Below, one piece after another: positions 36,974 to 51,882 of a stretch of 64,000 nt of DNA; within the stretch, counting starts at the first letter, position 1, and every line of letters starts with the position of its first letter. Origin of the DNA: Cymodocea nodosa. Its lineage: Eukaryota; Streptophyta; Magnoliopsida; Alismatales; Cymodoceaceae. Under the pieces are notes generated by a model. It searched no databases. It was not told the DNA's origin and saw nothing but the letters and a program-made list of their open reading frames with translations. The translations under genes and the position numbers were made by a program. The DNA lies in contig CM072345.1 of assembly GCA_036874045.1 (NCBI GenBank), positions 14,538,001 through 14,602,000 of the forward strand. The letters run 5' to 3'.

Positions 36974-39900
36974 ATGGCTGCTCCCTTCCATCATAGATTG
37001 TTGCTGTTGCCAGTGCTGGTGGTCGTGTTGGTGCCTTCCATGGCGGTGTCCGTGAGGGTTGGTTTAGAAAAACAGAGATTTGCTGTGAAGAAGCACCTCA
37101 AGATGTTGAACAAGCCAGCCATCAAGACCATTCAGGTTTGAGGGCTCTCTCTTCCTCCTCCTCTCCCTCAACATTGGTTTTTGGGCGTTGTGCGTTCTGT
37201 GGTTTTGCTTGAATGGTTGCAGTGTTGAGTGTTGACCACCATTTATTTTGTTCTGAGTTTGGTGTTTGGCTTGGGTTGAAGGGTATTTTTGAAAATTGAT
37301 CTCTTTTAAGCGTATGCCCTCTTTTTCGGGCACTGGAGGGAAGTATTTCTTCTTTTCTAGTACACAGCTTCTCTTTTATGATACTTGAACATTGTTCCCT
37401 TCTCTTTTTTATGTTCTCCGTCTCTTTACCTCTTTCTTCCTTTTTTCCATCCGAAAGATTTGCGTGCAGCTCGTCGCTTTAATTGGATGCCAACTTTCTA
37501 AGAAGTTTTTTAATCTTCTTTCCCAATTTATTTATGGGTTTTACATCTCTTTTTCCCAGATAGATTTTATTTTGCTTGATCTGTTCTTGTGCATCTCCTT
37601 GTTTTATATTGATCCCCCCCCCACCCCCCCCCCTCTTTTCCATTACCACCATCATCATCGTTATCTGTGGCTTTATATAATATTCCTCGATTATTCCAAG
37701 TGATCGGCGTAGACTTAAGTAGCTTTGAAATTTGATGTTATAGGTCGTCTCACAGAGAATGATCTAAAGTAGTTTCTGAATATATGAATCTTTCGCACTG
37801 AATTTAATTTGTTGTTTCATTGGAAGATTTGGACTAGATGATCTTGTCATCTTACATCTGTCATCGCTACTTGCCAATTTTTAGAGCCCAGATGGAGATG
37901 TGATAGATTGCGTGCATGTCTCCCGTCAGCCTGCCTTTGATCATCCTTTTCTCAAAAACCATACGATTCAGGTCTGTTTTCTCTCCCTCTCTCTCTCAAT
38001 ATTCTCCTCTCTGCTTATGTTTGATGGGTACTTGAGTTGTATGCCTGATTTGAACCCTTTTCTGTGATCTCGTTTGTTAGATGAGGCCTCTGTACCATCC
38101 TGATGGTCTTTATGATGCAAACAAAGTAAAATCAAATCCAAGTACCGGACCGACCCAGTTGTGGCACTTGAATGGGAGGTGCCCTGAGGACACAGTACCC
38201 ATCAGAAGAACAAAGAAGGAAGATGTCCTTCGAGCTAGCTCAGTGAAAAGTTTTGGCAGGAAGAAGCACGGGCCCATCCCAAAACCAACATCTGCAAATC
38301 CTGATTTGATTAATGAGAGTGGTCATCAGGTATGATATTCTACAGGACACTTGGACTTGGGTTGGTGTGTTTCATGTTATAATTTCCTTTTTCTCTTGTT
38401 TTTGAGTAGCATGCGATTGGTTATGTACAAGGGGATAAGTACTACGGAGCAAAAGCAACCATCAATGTTTGGAGACCAAAGATCCAGCAGTCTAATGAGT
38501 TCAGTCTCTCACAGATGTGGATATTGGGAGGCTCATTTGGCGAAGATCTCAACAGCATTGAAGCTGGTTGGCAGGTATATTATCACTGCAGACAGTAATG
38601 TTGATGAACAATGTCGAAAAATCTATCAGTTGGTCTCGGTCTCACTGTTTTAAGCTTCTGTCGTGTTCATCTTAATTAATCAACAGGTTAGTCCTGATCT
38701 ATACGGAGATAACAGCACAAGGCTCTTCACTTACTGGACTGTAAGTTCTCATCTTTCTTCTTTCTTACCGACCCTTGTGGTTGTCTGCCATCCCATTGAT
38801 TGGGCTATTTATTGCCAAGTGGGCTGTTTTTTTTATTATCCCCAAAAGGGGATCACTTTTTTGGTCATTGCCTTCTTCCTACTCTGCATAGCTTGATTGA
38901 CTGGATTCCAAGGTGTGTCTTTTTTCAAGACCCCCAGTTTTCTTTTTTGTTCGAGAGGTTTCTAATATTCTCCTGCTATGGTGAATAGAGTGATGCCTAC
39001 CAAGCAACAGGATGCTACAACCTTCTCTGCTCAGGGTTCATTCAAATCAACAGGGACATAGCAATGGGAGCCAGCATCTTCCCCATCTCGGGATATCGTG
39101 GTTCCCAATATGACATCGGTATTCTTGTCTGGAAGGTAAATAACAATACTAATTACCAAACAAACCTATATGGCAATCATATAATGGTAGAATAATATAG
39201 TTGATGTGAAGAACTTAATTCAAACTAAGTAAAAACACCATCATTATGAAAAAAATCTGTATGTTAATCAGCAAATGGGGGAAATCATTATGTGACGACA
39301 AAGTTGTAGGGAATCTCTGGCACTTGTTTCTTGGACTAAGTATGATTCTAATATGATATTCTAGAAGAAAAATTTGACAAAATCATGATTGTAGGTCAAT
39401 TTTAAGATAACGAAAATCTATATAGAGTACTGTTCAAAATATAAACAATATCCTTAAAATCTATCATAAAGAAGATATTTGGAATTCAAAATTATGATTG
39501 CACAAAATAAGAAAAGCTAAAAGGATTCCAAACACAACCTTAGTTGTCCAACCTCCACATAAACATTGATTTCATTATTGTTGTTTAGATTAATATGAGC
39601 TGCCTTGGGTGAACACTTAAAAATCTTTGCAGGACCCCAAGGAAGGGAACTGGTGGATGCAATTTGGGCATGACTACGTGCTTGGGTACTGGCCTTCTTT
39701 CCTCTTCTCTTACCTAGCAGAGAGTGCCTCCATGATAGAGTGGGGTGGGGAGGTCGTCAACTCAGAACTAGATGGACAACACACCACCACACAGATGGGA
39801 AGTGGGCATTTCCCTGAAGAAGGTTTTGGCAAGTCAAGCTACTTCAGGAACATACAGATAGTGGATGAGTCCAACAATCTGAGAGCACCCAAAGAAGTTG

Positions 39901-40010
39901 GCACCTTCACTGAGGAATCCAACTGCTATGATGTGCAGAATGGCCACAATGGTGACTGGGGAACCTACATCTACTATGGAGGCCCGGGCAAGAACCCAAA
40001 TTGCCCATAA
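36974..40010 (+). CDS. Neprosin-family secreted protein (DUF239, with N-terminal activation-peptide domain)
   Basis: Seven exons, 36974-37135, 37885-37971, 38081-38329, 38410-38574, 38687-38740, 38989-39135 and 39633-40010, all phase 0, give 413 residues. A hydrophobic signal peptide covers about residues 5-28. The N-terminal (DUF4409-type) region includes [14 protein letters not shown] and [13 protein letters not shown]. The neprosin domain follows: [72 protein letters not shown] and a C-terminal [20 protein letters not shown] with [10 protein letters not shown]. Nepenthes neprosin is a prolyl endopeptidase using two Glu residues; the likely equivalents here are Glu217 and Glu328. Whether this paralogue is an active peptidase is unknown. 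The start at 36974 has an ideal context (accATGg) and begins right at the signal peptide; an in-frame ATG at 36890 is less likely. Confidence 0.93.
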
Positions 40011-41114
40011 CCATAAAGAAATAAAGCATGATGCGAGTGCTCATCCATCTCACAGTTGGGTTTTTTTTTCACTTACCCTCCAGTCCGTCCACACAAGCTG
40101 TTGGAAAGAGAGAAGGAATGGAAGCCAAAGCAGGTTTCTTGAGAGGAAGAAACAAGGCCACTGGTTGTGTTCCCCATGTATTATAGTTTGGTGAGTCCCA
40201 CTTGCTCCTACCTTTGGAGCAACTTGTTGACTTTTCTTCTACTGGTGATGATAATGGTGAAGGTTGTGGTGGTGAATGAACATGTATTGCAGTAATTTGC
40301 ATTGCATTTTCTCTCTCTCTCTCTCACATGATTTCTCTTACAGTCTCAATGATTGGGCTTCATGGGATGGCAGATGCTGAACATGTCATGCCCTCCTTCC
40401 TACCTTTTGATCCAAGCAGTGAATACAAATCTGAAAATAACAGTATCAATGAGTTAAAAGTACATATGAATACCTATCAAGTAACAATGATTTAGGAATT
40501 GTGGAAAATGTAAGATAGTGTTCATAAGTTAAATAATATTAGTATTTTTTGAAATAATTAGATTTGAATTAAAATGTAAAAATTGTGTTTCTACAAAAAA
40601 TCTGAGTGTATATTTGGTAAAATTACATTTTTTAAAAAAATTACGGTTTCAATCCATTTTAAGGCATTGGTGGTTTGTTGGATGCAACCTCGCTTGCGTC
40701 GTCTCTTCATGCATCCTCGTCTTTTTGTGCATCTTTGTCTCTATTGTCTCCTCGTGTATTTTCACTTGCGTTGGAAAATCGGTTCTTTAATTTGTTTTTG
40801 TTTGCAAATAGATTAATTAATGTACCTTTTGATAATAAAAGAGATTAAGTTGGATTTGTATTATATATCAAGATCATCGATCTTTGTTCCAATGAATTTT
40901 GTTTGTACATTATTGAATGTTTTATCTTATTTCGTCTATGTTTGTTTGTACATTATTGAATATTTTATCTTATTTCATCCATATTTGTTTGTACACGGTA
41001 GATCAATAATGTAAAAATAGAGGTGTTTTTTAATGTATAAGAAAATAAAAAATAATATTATCTAGATGATAATGTTTAACAAATTTTTACAAAAGAAGAT
41101 ACATCTACTACTGT
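40011..41114. other. 3' flank of the neprosin gene and intergenic sequence
   Basis: Contains the 3' UTR with a short CT microsatellite (about 40310-40324), then AT-rich sequence with no gene recognised. Confidence 0.5.
40897..40998. repeat. Short tandem repeat, about 2.2 copies of a 47-bp unit
   Basis: 'tttgtttgtacattattgaa' followed by 'tttatcttatttcgtc' occurs twice with few differences and starts a third time ('tttgtttgtaca'). Period about 47 bases. Confidence 0.8.
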
Positions 41115-42120
41115 TGGATCAATTTAAGATTATAAAAAACAAATTGTTGATACAATACGTACCAATATTATAAGAGATATATGAAACAATAAAGAGATGT
41201 GATACATAATTTATGTTATAATTATCTTGTATTATTTATAATAAATTTTGTTACTCTATATCTTATAAATATAGACATAAAATATTGAATTTAGTTAATC
41301 TTATCCTAAAAAGGTTTATGATCTTTCTTGTTGAAACATGAAGAATGTTCGGTGGAATCCAAATTTGAAATTTGATTGGTTAATTCTTGTAGTGCTCTAA
41401 TTGATGGAATCCACATCTAAATTTTGTTAGTTATTTTTTATCCTTCTAGAGAAGTTTCTAGAAGTCAACATTATGTATATATAGTGTTGTATATATAATG
41501 TGAACTTTGCTTACAAAGGGGAAACGATTCCAAACAATACCTCGTGGTGGTGAGGTCTGGCTAACAAGTCTCTCTCTCTCTCTCTCTCTACCAGCTGCAA
41601 ACATCAAGGTCAATCAATGTTCCTCCTCAAGCTTACAGGGCAATCAGAACTTTCACATGACATGCGAGATTGTTGATTGGGTAAGTCGTCTGAAGCATTA
41701 ACTGCTTTCATCAATTTTAAGAATCAAATTGAGAAAATATTGGGCAAAAATATTAAGACCATTCAAAGTGATAATAGAGGAGAATTTATGGTATTTAAAA
41801 ATTAGATGTCTCAAATGCTTTCTTACATGATGATACTGTAGAAGAAATATGCATGCATCAACATCAACCTTCAAGTTTTATCGATCAATTGCATCCCAAT
41901 CGTGTTTGCAAGCTACAAAGATCATTATATGGCTTAAAACAAGCTTTTTAAGCTTGGTTTAGTCGATTAAAATTTTTTCTTCTACGGCAAGGTTTTCGAG
42001 AGTCTAATAAATGTGTTGTTATCTCTCTTTATTACGAGATTTGCTCAATCTGTGGCATATATACTCATATATGTTTGATGACATCATAATAAATAACACA
42101 GGTTCCTCTCGTTTAAAAAT
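41115..42120 (+). mobile_element. Ty1/Copia LTR-retrotransposon relic
   Basis: Decayed pol fragments on the plus strand: an integrase piece at about 41703-41802 reading KTIQSDNRGEF, directly followed (about 41855 on) by a reverse-transcriptase piece reading CKLQRSLYGLKQAF and then FDDIIINN (remnant of YVDDI). The integrase and RT pieces are only 60 bases apart, so the C-terminal integrase and N-terminal RT are deleted. Stops interrupt both. Sequence from 'tgttggatcaatttaag' (41114) to about 41500 may be the 5' LTR. The element cannot be active. Confidence 0.75.
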
Positions 42121-44365
42121 TAAATATACAGTTGAGTCACCGTCAAAAACCTTTGTCACGAGAGAGATTTGGGAGATATCACAAATCACCTTCAAGATCT
42201 GTACATTACTTACATGACTTCAGTGATGTTTGATTGGGCAGGGCCGAAAATCACATTCTAGCTATACCATGTTTTTATGGGACAGAATCTGATTTTCATA
42301 GTGTCGAAGAAAACAAAGAATTATTTTCAAATCAAGTGTAGAATCAAGAATACAACAAAGCTTTATCAGATACAACATGTGAGATATTGTGGTCGTGACT
42401 AGTTACTGCAAGAACTTAATATCTCATTCGGGACGACACCAACCATATGGAGATAGATAATCAAAAGTGTAATACGTCTTACAACAGATCTAATACAACA
42501 CTCACGCACAAAAACTCTTTGGTTAGTTTCCCTCTTTTTTATTTAAGAACGCGCCAAACTCTTTTTTGGAATCGGCGACCGCCACCCGCCCAACCTTTTT
42601 GTTTTGGTTGCACGTGGCCCAAAAAAAATAATTGGCCTTTCCTCGTCGTCAGAGGCGTGTACGAATTTTTACCCTTTTTTTTAAAATCGAGATAGAAAAA
42701 TTGAATCTTACAAACTTTACTTCACATCCATGGTTGAGGTAAAAATTCCTTGAAAGTAATTATTGAAAATGAATTCTGTTGGAATACTTGTGACTTAACT
42801 AGTGAATTTATAGTTAAATGAAAATTAATTAGATGGGGGGGAAAAAATGAAGTTGCAGTCATCTGTAAGTATTTTTTTTCTTTTATAATTTAAATTCATT
42901 AATTGATGTTCGCAATAAATGCTTGCAAATAAAAGATAATGGCACGTGTAAATTTTTAATTACGGATGTTTACCATTGCTGTTGCTGCAGCTTGTGTCAG
43001 CAAAATCAAGAGGTTCAATTTTTTATTTTGTTCTTTCCAATCAATGTGGTTCATAACGGTAACCCCCAAATTTGAATAATAGATACGTATAATTACAAAA
43101 AGGATAAGATCCGCCGTTTCAATTTGGCAGCCGTCCATGTGCTGTCTATATCACAGGCAGACTCTGTGAGTGGAAGGGTTTTTTTTTTTTTTTATTTAAA
43201 AAAATATATTCTTGAGATAATTCAGATGACTAGACATCATCTTTCTTCTTCTTTTTTCTATTTTAATTATCTACTCTCTTTCTTTTTTTAGTTTTTTTTT
43301 TTTTCCTTTTTTTATTCATTTTCTCTTTACCCTCTCACGTCCATCACGGACTCTATTGCCTTCTTCCTTTAATTACTCTTCTTCTTCTTCTTTTGTACGG
43401 ATTGATTCTGCAAATAAACGTAAGTTTATGATTTTGTTTAAAAAATAAATTCAACATATTTTATTATTTACAAAAATAGTGGATGGATTGTAAAAATAAT
43501 AACAATGATTTTTTTTATTTTTAAAAGTTTTTTTTGTCTATTATAAATTATCAACTACTACAAATTTATTTCTATCAAAATTATTAACTTATTGTTCCAT
43601 TGCTACAAGCATTTACCGTTAAGAAGGGATTTATATATTTAGAATTTAAATTTTATAGATGAAAAGAATTTAAAATTTAAGTATCTGTATATGTCTAAAA
43701 ATTTGATGAAAATTAAAATTTAAATGAATGTGTAAATGATAAAATTAAATAAAATTAATTTTTAATAAAATATTTAAATAATAAATTAAAATAATTAAAA
43801 AATCTTCTCTCTCTTTCTCTCTCTCTCCACGGAGACCAAGGCAGCAAAATCTCTTTTTATTTAAACTTAATCGAAAACTTTCTTTTATAAATAAATAATA
43901 ATAATAAATCCAACGTGCAGGTCGGACCCACTCACCTCCAGCCTGGACGCCATCCTGTCATCAACCACCACCAGATTCTTCCGTAAACCAACCATGTAAT
44001 AATTTAATTGAAAAAAACAATGATGATGTCCAAACCAAATATCATTGTGAAAAAACTTTGAAAATATTATAAATATTTATTTTACGATTCAGACATATAA
44101 ACTTAAAAGTAGACAACTATAAAAATTAAATTTGAAATAATTAAATATTTTTAGTTTATTATTAATAAATTTTAAATTAATATATCTAAATAACTGTATT
44201 ATTTTTAACTAAGATACCTACGTCAACCCTTAATTCTTGCAACCTGCAACCATTTAAATTTTGCACCCCAGACGTATCGAACCAGAACCGCAAATATAAT
44301 CGTTGAACAGCTCGAAAAAGCTCATTTCCAGGCTAAACTTGTCCGTCCATTCCGCTTTCTCTTTG
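42121..44365. other. Intergenic region before the AG-peptide gene
   Basis: AT-rich with long T runs (43170-43310) and a CT microsatellite (43806-43827). Region 42440-42660 is GC-richer and may be further retroelement debris. No gene recognised. Confidence 0.4.
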
Positions 44366-44373
44366 TATAAATA
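44366..44373 (+). promoter_or_regulatory. TATA box of the AG-peptide gene
   Basis: TATAAATA 112 bases before the ATG at 44478, giving a leader of about 80 bases. The motif and spacing are textbook for a plant promoter. Confidence 0.75.
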
Positions 44374-44477
44374 CTTCTCCACCACTCTTTCCCCCCACCA
44401 ATTCCCCCGCATTCACATCTCCGGTCCTCCCCCCAACCTCCGGTGAAGACCCAACCACGACGGGAATTGCATACCCA

Positions 44478-44675
44478 ATGGAGGCCGGACAGAAGCGTAG
44501 GATCTCCGCCGCCGTTGTCGCGCTTGCGTCGGCCGTGGCCGCCTCCTTGCTCGAGGTCGCCGCTGCTGCCGATGCTCCCGCCCCCGCCCCCGTCTCCGGC
44601 GCGGTGTCCGCCTCTATGCCCGTTGCCGCTCTTGCCTCCGCCGCCGTACTATCCTTGGGTTATCTCTTCTGTTGA
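44478..44675 (+). CDS. Arabinogalactan peptide (AG-peptide), GPI-anchored
   Basis: A single-exon, 65-residue precursor. It has the three-part plan of AG-peptides: a signal peptide (about 1-30, Ala/Val-rich core), a very short mature part DAPAPAPVSG (about 32-41) with alternating Ala-Pro that is a target for prolyl hydroxylation and arabinogalactan addition, and a C-terminal hydrophobic stretch (about 47-63) that directs GPI anchoring. The product is expected at the outer face of the plasma membrane or in the wall. The coding sequence is very GC-rich, unlike its AT-rich surroundings, and a TATA box stands upstream. The overlapping 100-codon Pro-rich frame from 44443 is a shadow in another phase. 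Confidence 0.9.
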   Translation: MEAGQKRRISAAVVALASAVAASLLEVAAAADAPAPAPVSGAVSASMPVAALASAAVLSLGYLFC

Positions 44676-45756
44676 TTCGTTGTCATGTATTAACTGGTCC
44701 AGATCATGGAAATCAATAATTGCTCCATTCTTTGGTCTTTTGTAAAATTTGAAAATATCTATTAAATATGTATTTATTTAAAAAACGTGATTTATTGAAA
44801 ATATAGTTTGAGAACAATTTATTTTCATTGTGCATAATATCCATATTGTTCGAATCCGTCAAACTCACGATCATTTGATTAATATAATGATTCTCAGATC
44901 ACCGTGGTATTTACGTTTAAGAACAATTTATTGGTAAAATGAATTGTTAAATACTGTTATAAATTTTACTGGAAATACTTGCTATGATTGTGTTCGATTG
45001 AATGAGTGTTTATTTTAAAATAAAGTGATATAGAAATAATTTCCAAATGCTTACCAATATCTTCCACTCATCTTGGAAGGGCCATAGGTCTCTGTCACGA
45101 GATTTCATTTTATTCTAATCCGACTCAAGGCAAATTATGAAAAACGGAAGAAAGTTCATGATTGAAACATTAGAGAATTACAAATACAACCTTGTAATTA
45201 GAACACAAGAAACAAAAAATAATAAAAACCACTCGAAATCAACTACGACTTAGTGCAGAAGGAAGAATTTGATCCGTTGAAAAATTAGTCAACTTCAAAA
45301 GGTTGTAGAGGAGTACAATGATGTGATGAAGAATATCCAAAGAAGCATCAATAAACTGTGGTATCATCACAAACATACACTTGTCGCAAGTTAGAATGTG
45401 TTTTGCCTGTAATGGTTTTCTTAATTTGGTGATTGCTGTGTCTTAAATCCTTCGTTCATGTCTTTTGTGATCTCAAATTGTGCTCCGTGAATGGAAGGAT
45501 AGACAGCAGGTGTTGTCGTTGAATCTTCGAAACCTGCTTTCACCACTGATCCAAGAAATTATACTTAGATTTGCTTTTAGCACTGGAGATTGATGTCCTT
45601 CTACCAGATGAGAACAAGATCACAGTTAATTTTAACATTTGTTAGTCCTACTTACCAACATACAGTTGATTTTCTATTTCATTATAGGAGAAAAAGTCTT
45701 ATACCAAAATTTAAGTAAAAATACAATTATTATCCAAAAAAGGAACATATGTTGAC
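44676..45756. other. Intergenic region after the AG-peptide gene
   Basis: 3' flank of the AG-peptide gene and possibly the 3' end of the minus-strand gene that follows (a frame ending in a stop lies near 45540-45610 after a possible acceptor). Nothing firm. Confidence 0.4.
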
Positions 45757-46874
45757 CTGCTGCAAATTTTGCTTATCATTTTCATAACCTGGCTCATCCA
45801 TAAAACTCTTCTCTAACCATTCCTTGATGTTATTGGCTGTCATTGCCTTGTCCTTGAGGGTGTCAAGATACAAAAGGTTATCAGGAATGTCCTGCATGCA
45901 ACAAACTTTAACAACTCAGTTCCAAAAATACTTAAATTAGTCAGAATCAACAATATTCGTAGTTACTGTTAAATTCAAATCTTAGTAAATGAAAAAGATC
46001 ACTGTCATTATCTAAAAAAAAATGACCTGCATGCTATTCATTGGATAGCTCTCCCACTTTGTCAGTCAGACGATATCAGTGGTCATGAACAAGCAAGAGT
46101 ATTACTTTCAAAACATGGGTAACATAAAATTTTTCAAAGTAGAAAAGACACCTCAAGCGGAAGGTCCTTTCCACACAAAACACTGTGAATGAACAATGAA
46201 TGAGACATATCTTATGTGAATGCACAGAGATGGGGGGGGGGGGAAGGAAGGGAATAATAGTAAACCCTGTAAGAAGTAGTGCACCGACAGGAGTGGGTAT
46301 CACAAGGAATGCCATATTCAAATGGCAGAGGTGATGATACAACACTGTGTGTACCATGCTCGGCCCATTTCAAAGGAGGATGGTATAGCCCATCTCTAAG
46401 AAGAAGATGCCTGACACAAAGAAACACTTCAATTAACATCACTGCCATTATTATTAAATAATATCGGTAGGAGTGGAGTCACAACTCAGAGGCACGGAGG
46501 CCACGTCCCTGTTCTGAGATCACAGAGCAAAGCTGGCCGTGGGTCGCCATCTCGGGGTGGTTCATCTTATCCGCTGGCATTACATCAAGCACCTTCCAGA
46601 CAAGTACCCCGGTAGAAAGCCACCAGCACATTTTTCCTTCCGATTTTTTTTCCTCTTTCCTTCCCTCCCTCCTCTACGAATGATGACGACGGACGACGTC
46701 TGATCTAAGATCGATTCCGTTCGGTGGCGGCAGCCTGTCGCCGTTCGCGTGATGATTGTCGAGGGTGCCGGCCGCGTTGGGACTAAGAAGGCCGTGGGCG
46801 GGATGGTGGAGAGGACAGCTCACTGCCACCACATTGCCCAACGTGACCAGGAGCAGGAGTTCCATCTTCGTCAT
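45757..46874 (-). CDS. Unidentified minus-strand gene or gene remnant
   Basis: I do not recognise this product. Three minus-strand segments behave like exons with matching phases: 46410 to about 46278 (ends at CG|GTGCAC; reads RDGLYHPPLKWAEHGTHS and EYGIPCDTHSC), about 46187-46157 (VLCGKDLPLE), and 45891-45757 (DIPDNLLYLDTLKDKAM, ANNIKEWLEKSFMDEPG, ends CAG|GTCAAC). Further up, a frame starting at 46874 begins with a signal-peptide-like MTKMELLLLVTLGNVVAVSC, and another (about 46630-46480) reads VMPADKMNHPEMATHG, but I could not join them in phase. The absence of a clean full model allows either a short-exon gene or a decaying copy. There is no functional assignment. Confidence 0.35.
46232..46243 (+). 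repeat. Poly-G tract of 12 bases
   Basis: A run of 12 G inside a probable intron of the unidentified minus-strand gene (poly-C on that strand). Confidence 0.85.
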
Positions 46875-48259
46875 CTTTGTCTCGCTCGTGAACAGACGAG
46901 ACGATGCTTCGAATCCACCAAAACTCCATCTTAACTGAATCTTTATCTTCCTTCCATACCCAAAATATCTTAATCCGATGGAATTTTAAACAAGAGAGAT
47001 GTGTAAACAAATATGCGGGCAGTTAATCGATCATTGTCAACTTTCCTTTTAATAATAATCGTAATAATAAATACGTGAGATAGAAAGTGAACTGACCTCT
47101 TATGATTAGCCATGGGGCTCTAAGTTGGTAAAATAATTCATTTTAGCATTAATTGATAATAAGCAAGAGAGTTTTAAGCTTATCGTATGAGATTTTATTC
47201 ATGCATTCACTTATACACGACTTTTTTATTTGTAGCTTATTTTTAGCGTATAAGTATTTTAACATGTAAATCTACTTTGATGTATATAAAAATAAATATT
47301 TTATCTTAGCATTAATTGATAATGAATAAAGGAGTTAATAATTATTGGTCTAAGTTTTGTTTTTATGTTTATGGATGTGAGACTTTTCAGATTACCTAAC
47401 TTTAATTTTTAATCTCGATGAAATCTATTCAGCAGCAATTATTTAGATGCTGTATATAAAAATAAAGTTGTATAAAACTAATCCATTCTCGCAACAGCTT
47501 CGTGTTTTATAAAACGTAAAAGCTTATTTTCTATTTTATCGAAATTTCAATATACATTTTTATCTTAATGGTAATTTTAGCAACCTGACAAAGCTTTTCA
47601 ATAAATACTCACTTAAATTAGAATTTTTCGATATCTGAGTTGGTAGTTAAAGATTTTATAAATCGAATTTAAATTATATGCAGTTACAGGTTTTTCAACA
47701 CTACCAAATTGTGTGGTCTGTCTGTCAATACTGATATTTTCATGTTTCTAATTTTAAGTTGTAGTACTTGTCAAAAGTTTTTTATTACATATTTATGCAT
47801 ACTTTTTGGACAAGTATTTTGAAAATTATAAATTTTTAAAGTTAGGTGTAATTTTATGTCTCTGCAGGTGAGATTTTTCTAATATTTTTGGGCTTTTTTT
47901 TCGAAAAGAAAAACATAAAGGCTAATTGTCAAGTTGTTAAAATTACCAAGATAAAAATGTACAGTGAAAACTTTGATAAAATGACCAAAAATTTTAAAAA
48001 AGGGGGGGAATGATATTATTTGAATGACATGGATAAGCTTTCCTGGTTGGACCATTTCCATCCTGGAAGGCGACGTGGCACCCGAACAAGTTTTTAGGTG
48101 GGGCCCACCGTCTTGTGCCGGACCCCCTCCGCTCTTCCCTCCGCCCCTCAACTGGCTGGCCATCCCTTATTTATGACAAAACCGAACGACGCACCACTCG
48201 AACGGTGCGGTGGAAGGAGGAGAGGTGGGAGGTCGAGATCGCCGGATTAGGGTTTCGAG
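46875..48259. other. Intergenic region and alpha-tubulin promoter
   Basis: AT-rich to about 48000, then GC-rich leader sequence of the tubulin gene. A telo-box-like TTAGGGTTT (48247-48255) lies just before the tubulin ATG; such motifs are common in leaders of growth-related plant genes. No other gene is seen. Confidence 0.5.
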
Positions 48260-51256
<2,997 letters not shown>

Positions 51257-51882
51257 AGCAACCCCATTTAAGACGGTCGTCTGATTGTTGCCTTGTGTTT
51301 TCTTTGTGCATTAACTAGTTCTTTTCGTGCCAATTGATTGCTTGTTCTTCTGTCACTTGTATGCTTCGTTATTTAGTAACTGTTCTAGTGACGCCCCTTC
51401 CTCTGCACTTAATTCTGTTTTTTGCCTTCAAATTGGTTTTATAAATGGGCCTGCACCGACCAATAAGTAATGATGTTGGGAAGTCACATGGAACTTCAAC
51501 CACAGAGAATCTTATCAAGGTTTTAAATCATTGTGTTATACAATATACATTTAAAAAAAAACGATAAAAAATAAGAAAGTAAAAAAGTTCACTAAATAAA
51601 AAGCAAGTTCGCACTTAAAGATTTTAAGATACTAGGGAAATACTCGTCGATAAGAAAAACCGGTGGTACATTTTACCTTAGCAACCATTAGAGCATTTTA
51701 AAACGCGGGTACGATACCCGGAGAAGATCTCTTAAGGCTATCACTTCACAGGACAAACGACTAGAGTTCATTTCCAAAGACGCACCGACTAACCAAACTA
51801 AATCATGAAGTTCGAAACAAGCAGTACGTAGGCTGCACATACGTTTACACACTTTCCCAAATATAAAAGATTGTGGGCTATA
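51257..51882. other. Tail-to-tail spacer between tubulin and SR-protein genes
   Basis: Both genes' 3' UTRs must fit within these 626 bases, so transcripts may overlap at their 3' ends. No gene seen. Confidence 0.5.

Noticed and set aside
44443-44745. A 100-codon Pro-rich protein overlapping the AG-peptide
   Set aside because: It is the GC-rich AG-peptide sequence read in another phase; the 65-codon frame has signal peptide, Ala-Pro core and GPI signal.
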